From Leishmania donovani (taxonomy: Eukaryota; Euglenozoa; Kinetoplastea; Trypanosomatida; Trypanosomatidae), in the NCBI RefSeq assembly GCF_000227135.1, contig NC_018228.1:249096-278147 (forward strand): 29,052 nucleotides of DNA. Reading direction: 5' to 3'. The notes under the pieces were generated by a model that saw only the letters and a program-made list of their open reading frames with translations, did not search any database and was not told the origin of the DNA. The translations under genes were made by a program, and so were the position numbers. Shown in pieces: positions 1 to 9,322 of this stretch (position 1 is the first letter of the stretch; every line of letters begins with the position of its first letter).

Positions 1-914
1 ATCCCCCACCACCCACACCCCCTTCCTCTTCGCGAAGAAGAAAGGACGCACATCGCCTCGCGAAGGATGACGAGGGCTGAGGAGGAGCTCAGGGAACGAC
101 TCGTCTCCGGTGAGCGTGCGTCCGCTGGCGGTTATGCTGAGGGGCGCGTATGTGTCTGTATATGTCGGGCGTGGTGCTGCAAGCAAGCGTTTCGTTGTTG
201 GATTTGGGGGGGGGGGTATGTGATCGCACGGTGTCGGAAGCGCCATGAAGCGAGGGAGGGGCGCAGCGCGATCTCTGTCGTTGGTGGGCCGAGCTGTGCG
301 GAAGCGGCCGAGACCGACGCGCAGAGAGGTGAGCGGTGGTGGTGCTTGCAGCATGGGAAAAGCGAGACGACGAGGCGGGTCGTGCCCATGGGTAGGGAGA
401 TACGCACAGACGCATATGTGCATATATAACTGCCATAAAGTGCCTTCCTGACCAGGGAGCCCACACTCAGACGCAGACCGCTTGCGTGTGCGCGTGGGTG
501 TGGAAGAGGGAGAGAGATGCATGTAGGCGCCTCATTCTACTAGGCAGGGGTCTACATAGATGCTCGTGCACGTGCGTATGTGTACCTGTATGTATCTATC
601 TATATATGTAAGGCGTGGGTGTTGTCAGTATGGGTGTTCTCTATCTTGTAGGCGTGAACTGCCGTTGTTTCCATATATCCATCCATGCCGCCCCCACCCC
701 CTCCTCGGCGTTCCTCCTTGCCTGTCCGCCATCCTCTTTTTTTTTTCTGTTGGGTTGGTACCCTTCTATGTCTGTGCCCGTTGCCTGTCTCCGTGCGCGT
801 GTGTGCATCACGTGCGTGGCGGAAGGAGGACCCAAGTGCCGCCACACCGAAGCGAGAGGGGCGGCGGTGTGGCGGCTGGGAGGGGCGGGGAAGGGGAGGG
901 GGAGGGGCCGGTTA

Positions 915-1013
915 NNNNNNNNNNNNNNNNNNNNNNNNNNNNNNNNNNNNNNNNNNNNNNNNNNNNNNNNNNNNNNNNNNNNNNNNNNNNNNNNNNNNNN
1001 NNNNNNNNNNNNN
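915..1013. other. Assembly gap (99 N)
   Basis: A run of 99 unknown bases. The 37 bases before it (878-914) and the 33 bases at 1059-1091 are the same G-rich sequence, ending in CCGGTTA, and differ only in the lengths of G runs. This suggests two ends of one locus that were not merged, or a G-rich tandem repeat that could not be assembled. Confidence 0.95.
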
Positions 1014-2238
1014 CCGCCGACGGGTGCCAGGGGCGGCGGGACGGGGGAGGCAGTGGGTGGGAGGGGCGGGAAGGGAGGGGAGGGCCGGTTATACATTACA
1101 TGAAGAAGCGAAAGGCGTGGCGACAAGAAGAAACGAATTTCTGCCTCTCTCTATTCTACTTCGACACATCTAAGGCGATGCGTGCACACGCACACACAGA
1201 GAGGGACGGGGGAGGGGAGGGGAGGGGAGGGAGAGGGAGAGGGAGAGGGGGGGGCTACGTGGAATTCCTGTGCTCGCTCATGCGTGCGTATACGCGGTCG
1301 TATCCCTCCCCTCCCTCCCCCTCCCCTCTCCTATACAAAAACAAAGAAGGTAAGATGGAGCATGAAAGTGGCGCGTGTGTTTTTATCTGTATTTAGGGGG
1401 AGCGAGAGAGGGTGGGGGTTGTGGGGCACGTGTCCAGGCGTCGTGGGGGAGGGGGGGTGAGGCTGAGGGTGAGCGTGAGGAGGAGAGGTATGTCTGAATC
1501 ATGCACCGGTGTGCGTATATGCACACATATATATATATATATATGCCCTCCCTGTCTCACGGACACGCCCACCCACACCCACGCACCGACCCTTCCTTGT
1601 GGTAACTGTGTGCCCTTGTCTGCCTGTCTAAACGGAAAGAAAACACGCATACATCGGCCGATGTACAGATACGGGGTAAACCTGTATGCATGTGCATGCA
1701 TACATATATATATATACACTTAAAGACCTCCCTCTCGCTTCAGTGCGCCTCCCACGCTGCGCCCGGCACATCACGCGGCAACGGTGATGTGTTTTTTTGA
1801 GTAGCACGGGGCGGGAGAGGGAAGGGGTGAGAGGGGGGGAAGGCTGAAAGGATGGAGGGGCGGGGCCGTTTTTGCCATGGCAGGGATAGCACCCTCCGTC
1901 TCTCTCTCTCTCCCCCTCTTTCCGCCCATTCCCGTTCATCTTCGCACGACTCTGTACCGCCTTCTGTAACTCCGCTGACGGGTCTCTCCCTGCCGGCTGG
2001 CTTGTAAGTCTTCTCCCTGTCTCTCACGCGCGCGCTTGCAGCACCGCTGTTGACGCTCCGGCGGGGTGACAGAGACGGGCGCTCGCACATACACACATAT
2101 ATGCATACACGCGCAAACACAGAACAACATAGACACATACAGAAGACGCACGTCATCAGCAGCAGCGGCGGCTGTCGTGCCGAACTCCGTCTCTGGCCCC
2201 CTTCCTTTGCGGTTTATACGTGTGCACTGCCCAGCAAC

Positions 2239-2267
2239 CACACACACACACACACACACACACACAC
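2239..2267 (+). repeat. (CA)n microsatellite
   Basis: About 14 uninterrupted CA units shortly upstream of the first good ATG of the HYLS1-like gene. Such dinucleotide runs are common in trypanosomatid untranslated regions and this one probably lies in the 5' leader or just outside the transcript. Confidence 0.9.
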
Positions 2268-2284
2268 CGTTCCCTCCGTCGCGC

Positions 2285-3877
2285 ATGTTCACGCATACGG
2301 TGCCATCTCTCCACACCGCAGCCGCCGTCGCCCCCTCTACAGGATCGACGTCGTCGTCATCTGCCCACTCTGTACGTATGCACCGGCCGCCAAAGGCTCG
2401 CACGCGAGGTGCGAGCGGTGTTCCCGCAGCACCAGCGGCAGCAGCGACGAGCAGCAGCAGCAGTAGCGCCGGTAGCGTTGTAGATGCGCGTCGCGGTGGC
2501 ATGAAGGGCACCGCAGTTGATCGTGCCACGGCCCCTGCGTCGTCCCACCACCGCTCAGAGCGTGACTCGCGCGTGGACACGGAAGGTTCAGACAGCGCGG
2601 CAAGGCATACCACCCCAGCTGCCGCAGCTTCGTCATTCTCCGACCAAGGACTACGCCAACTGCCACAGCAGCGGCGCGGCATCACATCGTCTACGGCCAC
2701 GCCGCCTGGTAGCGCCCGCGCCTCTCACCATAGCGACGCAGATGTCGCGAGAGTACGAGCAGCGTTGGCGGAAGCCGGATACCCGAACCCCTCCTGGTAC
2801 GACATCGAGCGCGTCTTCGCGCAGCTTGCTGCGAACCAGGACGATGATGATGGCAACGCAGCTGCCAGACACCGCGATACGGCACCGACTCCGTCCGCAA
2901 CGTACCCCTCGCGGCGCGTCGTGCAGGAAAATACTCTTGAAGAGGGGCATGGGGCGGTGTACTACCACAACACCCACGGTGCAGCCATGGCCCCGCCACC
3001 AGTATCGCCACCCAAACAGCAGCAACAACAGCAGGAGGATTACCCGACCGAGTCCAGCGGCCTTCTCCAACACCTCGAGCCGTCGTTGCGCCTGCAGCGC
3101 TACATCCACCTACGCGAGCGGGAGCTGGAAAAGCTGTGCTTGCGGCCCTCTTCCAGCGCCCCTCAGGCGCAGCAGCAACGGCAGCCGCCTGTCTCACCAG
3201 CGGTGCACGGGTCCGGGACACTACACAGCCACAGCCGTGACGCCCCGCATGCCTCTCAAATGAAGGCAGCAAGTTTGCGAGGAGCAGCGGGCGAGAGAGC
3301 TGGAAAGCAGCCGCAGCGGCGGCGTAGCTCTGCTGCGGCCGTGCCACACGCGCAACGCATACGTGGTGGCGGCGATGCTGTTGGCACAGGGGCAGCTGCC
3401 TCTGGTGACGCGCAGGTGACGGTCATGGCCGCCCATCACCGTCGTGCGGCGAACATCGTCTTCGACGCGACGGGCGATCAGCGCTTCCGTTTCTTTCCCA
3501 CGACGCGTACGCCACCGGGAACCGGCACGTTGGTCGCGATGGCACCCGTCGCTCGCACATCATCGTCGTCGACGTCGACGACAGTCCTCACAGGCGCCGC
3601 GCCGGCCACAAGCCTGGGGAGCTACCACAACTACTATCAGTGCCCTCGGCCGAGCTCCTGCAACACCGTGGGAGGGCAGGTGTCCTACCTCGACCCGGAG
3701 GGGCGCACGCTGCGGCGCAAGGCGGATCCGGTGAAGCGCGGCGAGCAGATGCGCCTCTTGTGGGCGAAGGACAGCTTCCTATCGCAGCGGGACCGCCCGC
3801 GCGAAGCGTGGCGCACTCGGCAGATTACCATGGCGTATGGCCAGGGTTCCGACGGTGGCGAAATACACCACGGATAG
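2285..3877 (+). CDS. HYLS1-like centriole/basal-body protein (putative)
   Basis: Encodes 530 residues from the ATG at 2285. In-frame ATGs at 2378 and 2501 are alternatives, because an AG after a pyrimidine tract (about 2331-2341) could place the mRNA start inside this range. Most of the protein is low complexity (Ala, Ser, Gln, His). Two islands look conserved. Residues about 154-182 (VARVRAALAEAGYPNPSWYD onward, then IERVFAQL) resemble the short HYLS1 box. The C-terminus around residue 481 reads DPVKRGEQMRLLWAKDSFL followed by RPREAWRTRQ, like the HYLS1 C-terminal domain (DPV, an aromatic W, then W..R). HYLS1 is needed for basal bodies to form cilia, which would suit a flagellate. Human HYLS1 is shorter (about 300 residues). 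I am confident that this is a gene and moderately confident in the family, which rests on motif recall only. No enzyme motifs or membrane spans are seen. Confidence 0.65.
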   Translation: MFTHTVPSLHTAAAVAPSTGSTSSSSAHSVRMHRPPKARTRGASGVPAAPAAAATSSSSSSAGSVVDARRGGMKGTAVDRATAPASSHHRSERDSRVDTEGSDSAARHTTPAAAASSFSDQGLRQLPQQRRGITSSTATPPGSARASHHSDADVARVRAALAEAGYPNPSWYDIERVFAQLAANQDDDDGNAAARHRDTAPTPSATYPSRRVVQENTLEEGHGAVYYHNTHGAAMAPPPVSPPKQQQQQQEDYPTESSGLLQHLEPSLRLQRYIHLRERELEKLCLRPSSSAPQAQQQRQPPVSPAVHGSGTLHSHSRDAPHASQMKAASLRGAAGERAGKQPQRRRSSAAAVPHAQRIRGGGDAVGTGAAASGDAQVTVMAAHHRRAANIVFDATGDQRFRFFPTTRTPPGTGTLVAMAPVARTSSSSTSTTVLTGAAPATSLGSYHNYYQCPRPSSCNTVGGQVSYLDPEGRTLRRKADPVKRGEQMRLLWAKDSFLSQRDRPREAWRTRQITMAYGQGSDGGEIHHG

Positions 3878-3951
3878 GACTGTTGGCACCTTGCGTGCGT
3901 GTGCGTGTGCGTGTGTGTTTGTGTGTATGTGTGTGTGTGTGTGTGTGGGGG

Positions 3952-4050
3952 NNNNNNNNNNNNNNNNNNNNNNNNNNNNNNNNNNNNNNNNNNNNNNNNN
4001 NNNNNNNNNNNNNNNNNNNNNNNNNNNNNNNNNNNNNNNNNNNNNNNNNN
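3952..4050. other. Assembly gap (99 N) inside a GT microsatellite
   Basis: A run of 99 unknown bases with GT repeat followed by a G-run on the left and GT repeat followed by a G-run about 40 bases into the right side. Both sides are probably copies of the same microsatellite that failed to merge. Confidence 0.95.
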
Positions 4051-4796
4051 TGTGTGTGTGTGTTGTGTGTGTGTGTGTGTGTGTGTGTGGTGGGGGGGGG
4101 GGCATCATCACGCGCATGCGCACGTGTGTGCCTGCCCCGCTGCCCCCTCTCTCTCTCCCGTGCTTCCTTCCTTTTCTCTTCCTCTCGTGTTCTGTGGCGC
4201 TGCTTTGGGTCTCGTGCAGCGTTGTCCTGATTTCGGGTCGGGGTGTGCAGATGCCGGTCGTGCAGCCAAGCGCCATCAAGAAGCAAGAAGGGGGTAAAGT
4301 AACCGTGATAAGGGCAAGGCGTGGCCCTCCTCACTTCTGTGGGGTTACTGGCGGGCAGTCGCGGCGACGACGGCGGTGGTGGCCGAGATCGTGCGAGCAC
4401 GCGGGGAAGAGGAGGCTGTACGAAGGATGTGATCCTCCGCTCTCCGCGCCCCACCCTACTCCTCCGCTCCATCAGGCGAGAGAAAGGGGGAGGCTGCAGT
4501 GGCAGTGAGGGGACCCTCTGACACATGTGCATCTTGTCGAAGTGTGTGTGCTGCTGCTGCTGCTGCCGCTGCTGGTCGCTCTCGCACTAGCCTCATAGAG
4601 CACACAAGCGTGCAACGCACATACGCCGCGTACGTGCAACATCGTTGCCCACCATCGCCCCTTCTCCCTCACCTCTCTCTATCTCTGTGTGTGTGTGTGT
4701 GTGTGTGTGTGTCGGCCTGCATGCGTGCGTGTGTTTTACTTTTGGCATCGGCATTCATCTCCTCCGCTCTTGGCACAACTCCGGCTGATCAGCCGA

Positions 4797-4824
4797 CTCT
4801 CTCTCTCTCCCCCCTCTACCTAAG
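4797..4824 (+). promoter_or_regulatory. Probable trans-splice acceptor of the 60-aa gene
   Basis: A CT-only tract of about 20 bases (4797-4818) followed by ACCTAAG, with the AG at 4823-4824. No ATG occurs between this AG and the start codon at 4891. This is the usual arrangement for spliced-leader addition in trypanosomatids. Confidence 0.6.
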
Positions 4825-4890
4825 CTGCCGTGATTTATCAAAAGCACGACCACGAGTTTGGTACACACGCGCACAGGCAAGTGAGGCAAC

Positions 4891-5073
4891 ATGGTCTGCC
4901 CTTTCACCATTGCGATCCGCGTTGGTCTGGTGCTCTTCGTCGCCAAGACGTTGTACGACGCCGTGTGCACATACCAGCAGAACACAGCATCCAAGTGCGT
5001 CAAGGGCAACGGCGACGGCGACAAGCAGAAGCCATCGAACGCGTCGTCGAGGACAGCGGCAACGGCGGTGTAG
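4891..5073 (+). CDS. Small single-span membrane protein, unknown function
   Basis: Encodes 60 residues. The ATG is the first one after a textbook polypyrimidine/AG acceptor, 67 bases downstream of it, which is the main reason to believe this short frame. Residues about 5-25 (FTIAIRVGLVLFVAKTLYDA) form one hydrophobic, possibly membrane-spanning segment. The C-terminal half is polar (Lys, Asn, Gly, Asp, Ser, Thr). Cysteines occur at residues 3, 26 and 36. There is no long signal peptide, and the short N-terminus with a charged C-terminal tail would suit a small inner-membrane or respiratory-complex accessory protein, but that is a guess. I do not recognise the family. Codon use in the first half is GC3-rich like neighbouring genes. 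Confidence 0.6.
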   Translation: MVCPFTIAIRVGLVLFVAKTLYDAVCTYQQNTASKCVKGNGDGDKQKPSNASSRTAATAV

Positions 5074-5274
5074 CCCTCTTCTTCTTACGGGAGCGTGTGC
5101 TCCTTCCTCTCTATCTTCCCTCCGGCCCCCTGCGCGCTCCGCGACGGCGTGTGTACTTCTCGATGGCCCCCGTGTGCCTCTGCGCCGACCCGTCACTCAG
5201 AGCAACGTCAACATCATGATCATCAGCGTCTCCTGTTGCCCGCGCGCTCTCCCTTCTAGTTCTCCCTCTATAGA

Positions 5275-5455
5275 GAGAACGCTTCTTCTGGGGGGGGGGG
5301 GGTTCTGCCCGTGCCCTCGTCTCCTCGGCGCCACCTCCTCTACAAGGCACACGCGCACACAAGCGTGCGCGTGTCTGCCCGATGCGCATGCGTGAGGGAC
5401 GGAGCGGGGCGCGTGCGCAGGCACGCTCCGCCGTACATGACGCCCACTGACCCAC
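5275..5455 (+). repeat. Left copy of 181-base duplication flanking a gap
   Basis: Identical base for base to 5555-5735 (offset 280). The copy ends exactly at the N run, and the second copy begins exactly after it. This is the signature of two overlapping contig ends that the assembler did not join, so the locus probably has one copy. Confidence 0.95.
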
Positions 5456-5554
5456 NNNNNNNNNNNNNNNNNNNNNNNNNNNNNNNNNNNNNNNNNNNNN
5501 NNNNNNNNNNNNNNNNNNNNNNNNNNNNNNNNNNNNNNNNNNNNNNNNNNNNNN
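5456..5554. other. Assembly gap (99 N), probably artificial
   Basis: A run of 99 unknown bases between two exact 181-base copies. True sequence is probably continuous here, with one copy and no missing DNA. Confidence 0.95.
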
Positions 5555-5735
5555 GAGAACGCTTCTTCTGGGGGGGGGGGGGTTCTGCCCGTGCCCTCGT
5601 CTCCTCGGCGCCACCTCCTCTACAAGGCACACGCGCACACAAGCGTGCGCGTGTCTGCCCGATGCGCATGCGTGAGGGACGGAGCGGGGCGCGTGCGCAG
5701 GCACGCTCCGCCGTACATGACGCCCACTGACCCAC
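5555..5735 (+). repeat. Right copy of 181-base duplication flanking a gap
   Basis: Second copy of 5275-5455, starting at the first base after the gap. It includes a 14-base G run near its start, which may be what stopped the contigs from merging. Confidence 0.95.
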
Positions 5736-5988
5736 ACACACACACAACATACGCCTCTCTTCGCTGTCAGCTGCAGCCTGGCCTTTGGCGAGGGGGCAAG
5801 TCCAGAAGCGATGTTGGGATGTGGGGGCGTGTGAACTGGACGGTACAAGACGAGCGTGGGGCTGCTCAGCCCCCAAGGCTGCCTTCCCTCTTCCCCTCCT
5901 TCACTTCATTCCTGGCTCTCCACGTCCAGGAACTGCGCCGCGATGACGTCCGTTGCGTGGGCACGTGCTCTTCCCCCCTCTCATCCGC

Positions 5989-6034
5989 ATATCTACATCT
6001 ATACATATATATATATATATATAGATGTAGATAT
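5989..6034. repeat. 46-base TA-centred palindrome
   Basis: Fifteen-base arms (5989-6003 and 6020-6034) are exact reverse complements. The 16-base centre is alternating TA with a single C, so the whole element is almost a perfect palindrome. It could form a cruciform in DNA or a long hairpin in RNA. It lies about 360 bases before the ATG of the zinc-finger gene. No terminator-like T run follows. Confidence 0.85.
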
Positions 6035-6397
6035 CTGTGTGTACCACTGTCTACTCTCGGCTGTCATGCTGCGTTGTCGGTCTTGGTGGCGCGCATGGTG
6101 GGTGCCGCAGCTGGTACGTTGTTGTGCCTCGCGCTGTGACGGGTGTGCAGACAAGAACAACGGCAGCGAAGAGAAAGCGGGAGGCCTGCAAGAAGACCTC
6201 CAATCTGCCTGTGTGTGTGTATATATATATATATGCCATGCGCCACCGCCCTCGTCATACTTCACCCGCTTCCCCTCCCCGCTCCTCTCCCGCACCCACG
6301 TCGGCTCAACCCACGAAGGCGCACGTGACCGGAGGCGCAACCGTCCACGCATCCTCCTCCGCATTCCTTTCTGCGTGCTTCATACATTCGGCAAAGT

Positions 6398-7870
6398 ATG
6401 CTCCTCTCCCGTCACCCCGACCTGCTCATGTCGCGTGCCGCTTCCATCCCATCGGCCGCGGCGAGGTGGTGCTTGGCGCTTGCGCTGCCCTTGCCCACAG
6501 CGTCGTCGTTGTCCCTGCGCAGCGCTGCTACTGTTGTCGAGTCGCATCAGGACGACAGGCCGAGACTCGCACCCGTGGCGGTGCTGTCGGCCATTGCATT
6601 GACCAACTCGCGCCGCCTCAGCGCCGCGCCACACTCGTTGCCCTTTCTCTACCGTCGACCCTCTGGCTTGCGGGCGCGCTGTAACAGCGGCAACGGGTGC
6701 AGGTCCATTTTGTTAGCACCACCATCGCCAGCGTCTGCCGGTGCGGCTGCCGCATCCGTTAGCGTCACAACCCCGACGCCGTCCGCGTCAGCACCTGCAC
6801 GGCGAGAGCGCCACGTCTGCCCCGAGTGTGGCAAACGCTTCCTGTGTGAGCCAAACCTTGCCCGCCATCGCGCCACTCGCCACGGTGTGCAAGTCGCGTC
6901 TGCGAGCGAGGTGGCTCGAGCTCAGATCGCCGCGCGCAACGCGCGGCTACAGCAGGAGCTTGCCCGCGTGCAGGCACGCGTGAGGCAGCTGCGCGAGGGC
7001 AGCGGCACCGCTGCCACAGCGGAGCTCGCCGTCGATGCGGCCAGCGCCTACCCCAGCGCGGTGCTGACCGGGCGCTTGATGGAGATCGACGAGGCGGTAG
7101 AGCGGGCGTGGCGGCACAGCGGACGGGGGCTCGGCACCGGCGTATCATTTGTGAGCTGCGTCGGCACCGTGCGCGGTCCAGTGGAAGTCGGGACCCTGCG
7201 CGGGGCCACCCCTGCTTCCGCATCTGATAGTCCTGCTGCGGGGCCGCGCGTCCTGCAGTTTGTGCTAGAGGCGCACGGGTACCGGGAGCGCCGCCCTGGT
7301 CAGCTGAAGATGTACCGGTCGCACCTCCTGGTCCGCTACGTCGCCTGGCAGCCGTACCACCGCTACGGCGATGACGATGGCGCGGGCAGCGCGGCAGCAC
7401 CCCCTCCTCCCGCCACCGCGCCGCTCCTCTTCAAGGTGCAGGAGGGCGACCTCCTGCGCGTGCAGGGGCACTACGCGCTGCACAGCAGCTACGACATGAT
7501 ATCGAAGCAGTCCGTGGAGAACGTCGTCTTGGAGGCGGACGCGGTCGGGATGCTGCGGCCGGCACCCGCGAAGGAGGCTTCAAAAGCGCAGAGCGAGAGA
7601 GACGGCAGTCCGACGCAGCAGCCGTTTTTATCGGCGCCACCGCCCTCGCGGTACGCTACTACGCCGACGGATGAAGACCTCATCAGCCGTGCCCATGATC
7701 GCTGCCCTGGCCAAGACTCAGCGATGTCTGCAGCACCGCCTGCCGCCGCCGCGGCTGTGGCGTCTGCAGACGTGTTGTCGCCGAAACAGCGGCAGCCGAT
7801 ACTGTCGGCCCGAAAGAAGACGACGACGAAGAGGTCAACGACGTCACCGCTCAAACCGCAAGCGCGGTAG
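6398..7870 (+). CDS. C2H2 zinc-finger / OB-fold protein, probably mitochondrial (KREPA-like)
   Basis: Encodes 490 residues from the ATG at 6398. The ATG at 6428 (MSRAASIPSAAARW) is a strong alternative because an AG at 6395-6396 follows a pyrimidine tract almost directly before the first ATG. The N-terminus is rich in Arg, Ser, Ala and Leu with few acids, like a mitochondrial presequence. A canonical C2H2 finger has Cys141, Cys144, His157 and His162 (CPECGKRF, then LARHRATRH). Residues about 166-200 form a short Arg/Gln/Leu-rich coiled coil. Residues about 224-390 look like an OB fold: VSFVSCVGTVRG, then QFVLEAHG, then KVQEGDLLRVQGHY. The tail is disordered and basic. Zinc-finger/OB proteins of this kind in trypanosomatids include the KREPA structural subunits of the RNA-editing catalytic complex. 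Those I recall with fingers have two, so this may be a relative or a different organellar nucleic-acid-binding protein. Confidence 0.7.
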   Translation: MLLSRHPDLLMSRAASIPSAAARWCLALALPLPTASSLSLRSAATVVESHQDDRPRLAPVAVLSAIALTNSRRLSAAPHSLPFLYRRPSGLRARCNSGNGCRSILLAPPSPASAGAAAASVSVTTPTPSASAPARRERHVCPECGKRFLCEPNLARHRATRHGVQVASASEVARAQIAARNARLQQELARVQARVRQLREGSGTAATAELAVDAASAYPSAVLTGRLMEIDEAVERAWRHSGRGLGTGVSFVSCVGTVRGPVEVGTLRGATPASASDSPAAGPRVLQFVLEAHGYRERRPGQLKMYRSHLLVRYVAWQPYHRYGDDDGAGSAAAPPPPATAPLLFKVQEGDLLRVQGHYALHSSYDMISKQSVENVVLEADAVGMLRPAPAKEASKAQSERDGSPTQQPFLSAPPPSRYATTPTDEDLISRAHDRCPGQDSAMSAAPPAAAAAVASADVLSPKQRQPILSARKKTTTKRSTTSPLKPQAR

Positions 7871-9322
7871 TCACGCACGCCCGTGCCGGAGAGGGGAAGG
7901 CGGTGGTGGCGACGATGATATGTGGTGCGCGGCCGGCATCGTAAGAGAGGTCCTGTCGGCACGTCTTGCTCTTCTTCTTGCTGAATGGCGCAATGAGTAA
8001 CGCACCTGTACAAAAGCGAACACGGACACCCTCGCAACCGTCACCTCACGCGCGCAGTTGCGCGCGTGTGTCCAGAGCCCGCTCCACCCCAAGCCGCGCA
8101 GCAGCTCTGGCCACCTCTCCCTCCCTCCGCCATGTGTATTGTGCCGCACACAGATGAGCACGATTGCTGCAGCTCCACTCCTCCTCCTCCTCCTCCTCCT
8201 CTTTTTTGCCTGTTGCGGCCATCCTACGGTGCATACGCCTGTGCGCGCCGTCGTCGACGTCACTGTCATGATTGTCGTCCACACAACACACACATATATC
8301 TATACATACGCGTGTATATACACGTTACTGCATGGATGCACGCATGCGTGTGTGTGTGTGTGTGTGTGTGCGTGCTCTCACAGGTGCAGCGATTCGAGGC
8401 TCTTAACTTCGTAAGCGTGATTGCCAGTGCGTCCTTCTATGGGTGTGTGCGTGTGTGTGCGTGCGTGTGCGCGTGCGCTTCTCTGTACGTTCCTGTCATC
8501 ACGCTAATTTTTGTTTGCGTTGTGGCTCTCGCTCTCTGGACGCCACCACCACGTCCATCTACCCTCCCCCTCCCTCCCCTCTCTGCTGTGCGTGTGCGTG
8601 TACGTGCGTGTGTCCGTCTGGCTTTCCTCATGTGACGCACACACACACACGCACACTCGGTACCACCGCCAGTCTTGCAGTCCTCCTCCACGGCTTCTCT
8701 CCTCTCACTCTTCACTTTACTGGCTTATCACGGCGGGCGACGTTTTCGGCTTACTTGCGGCGTTGTCCTCCCCCTCCCCTGTTTTCGTTCTTTTCTGTCT
8801 CCGTCTTGGGTACGCGCCCCGGCGCTCGGATCCGCTCGCTTCTCCTCCACCGGGGGCGTCTTGAGACGGACGCCTCGTCCTGCTCGCGTACGGCGGCGCC
8901 GACCCGCGTGCCGTTCTTTGCTTTTTATTTGGGCGTTCGTGTCTTTCCCTTTTCTCTCCTCTCCGCTGGCGTCTGTCGTCGTCGGTCTCGCCCTCTGACA
9001 GGCCTGGTGAGGGCGAGCAGCGCCTCTCGAGTTTGCCTGTCTGTTCCCTCCTCCGGTTCGGTCATCAGGGCGCCCCTGCACCGCTCGTGCACCGCACCGC
9101 CGACCCTCGCCAGCGTCGTCGTCGTCAGCTCTCTGAGTCCGTGTCCCTCGGGACGGGCGGGGGGGGGGGTGTCTGTGAGTAATCAAGTCGTTGTCTAAGT
9201 GTAACACGGTGACTCTCTCCGCCTGCGCGCTGGTGTGCGCTGACGACGCCGCCGCCGCCCCCACCACCTCCGCGCTCCCACCCCACACGCACGCGTCTCG
9301 CTTGAGGTCCAAGGCCGCTATC
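7871..9322. other. Intergenic spacer with GT runs and splice signals
   Basis: No gene is supportable. Contents: (CTC)n near 8180-8199, (GT)n at 8348-8370 and GT-rich sequence near 8441-8478, pyrimidine-rich stretches at 8549-8583 and 8765-8800, and a strong pyrimidine tract at about 8942-8964 whose next AG is at 9000-9001. A run of ten G occurs near 9160-9169. No ATG lies between the 9000-9001 AG and the channel start at 9323, which supports that acceptor. Confidence 0.7.
8942..9001 (+). promoter_or_regulatory. Probable trans-splice acceptor for channel subunit 1
   Basis: A pyrimidine tract (8942-8964) is followed by the first downstream AG at 9000-9001. The first ATG after that AG is the channel start codon at 9323, giving a 5' leader of about 320 bases. 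Confidence 0.45.

Larger units (their letters stand above)
1..2284. other. Non-coding spacer rich in simple repeats
   Basis: I see no convincing complete gene here. The stretch holds purine-rich G tracts (about 860-1091, 1195-1257, 1395-1475, 1803-1866), (TA)n runs near 1526-1544 and 1704-1717, a T-run near 737-746, a 99-N gap, and a (CA)n run at 2239-2267. Open frames across it are repeat-derived. The first 70-80 bases can be read as the 3' end of a + strand gene, in a frame stopping at 70 or one stopping at 79, but too little is present to decide. The part after about 1900 is increasingly pyrimidine-rich with several AG dinucleotides, as expected for the 5' leader of the next gene. Confidence 0.6.
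3878..4890. other. Intergenic spacer with GT microsatellites
   Basis: This spacer holds the 3' UTR of the HYLS1-like gene and the 5' leader of the small membrane protein. It contains GT repeats at about 3893-3946 and 4051-4088 around a gap, a G-run at 4090-4101, a second GT run at 4686-4712 and a CT-rich tract ending at the acceptor near 4824. The Cys/Val-rich frames on + and Thr/His-rich frames on - are translations of the repeats. Confidence 0.8.
5074..6397. other. Intergenic spacer
   Basis: This spacer separates the small membrane protein from the zinc-finger gene. It contains a 99-N gap flanked by an exact 181-base duplication, a 46-base TA-centred palindrome at 5989-6034, a (TA)n run near 6220-6234, and CT-rich tracts (about 6258-6290 and 6350-6372) that probably serve splicing of the next gene. 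I see no supportable gene. Confidence 0.75.

Noticed and set aside
560..1396. Long + frame of 278 codons
   Set aside because: It runs through the 99-N gap and is built from GT- and G-rich repeats, with no conserved segment.
1936..2700. Minus-strand frame of 254 codons
   Set aside because: It is antisense to the start of the HYLS1-like gene and crosses the (CA)n repeat, giving a run of Cys-Val.
5275..5735. Direct repeats that could suggest a transposon or att-like duplication
   Set aside because: The copies abut the N run exactly on both sides and are identical, which fits unmerged contigs and not target-site repeats.
9191..9322. Upstream extension of channel subunit 1
   Set aside because: The extension begins with TTG and contains no ATG. 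ATG 9323 is the first available start after the predicted acceptor.
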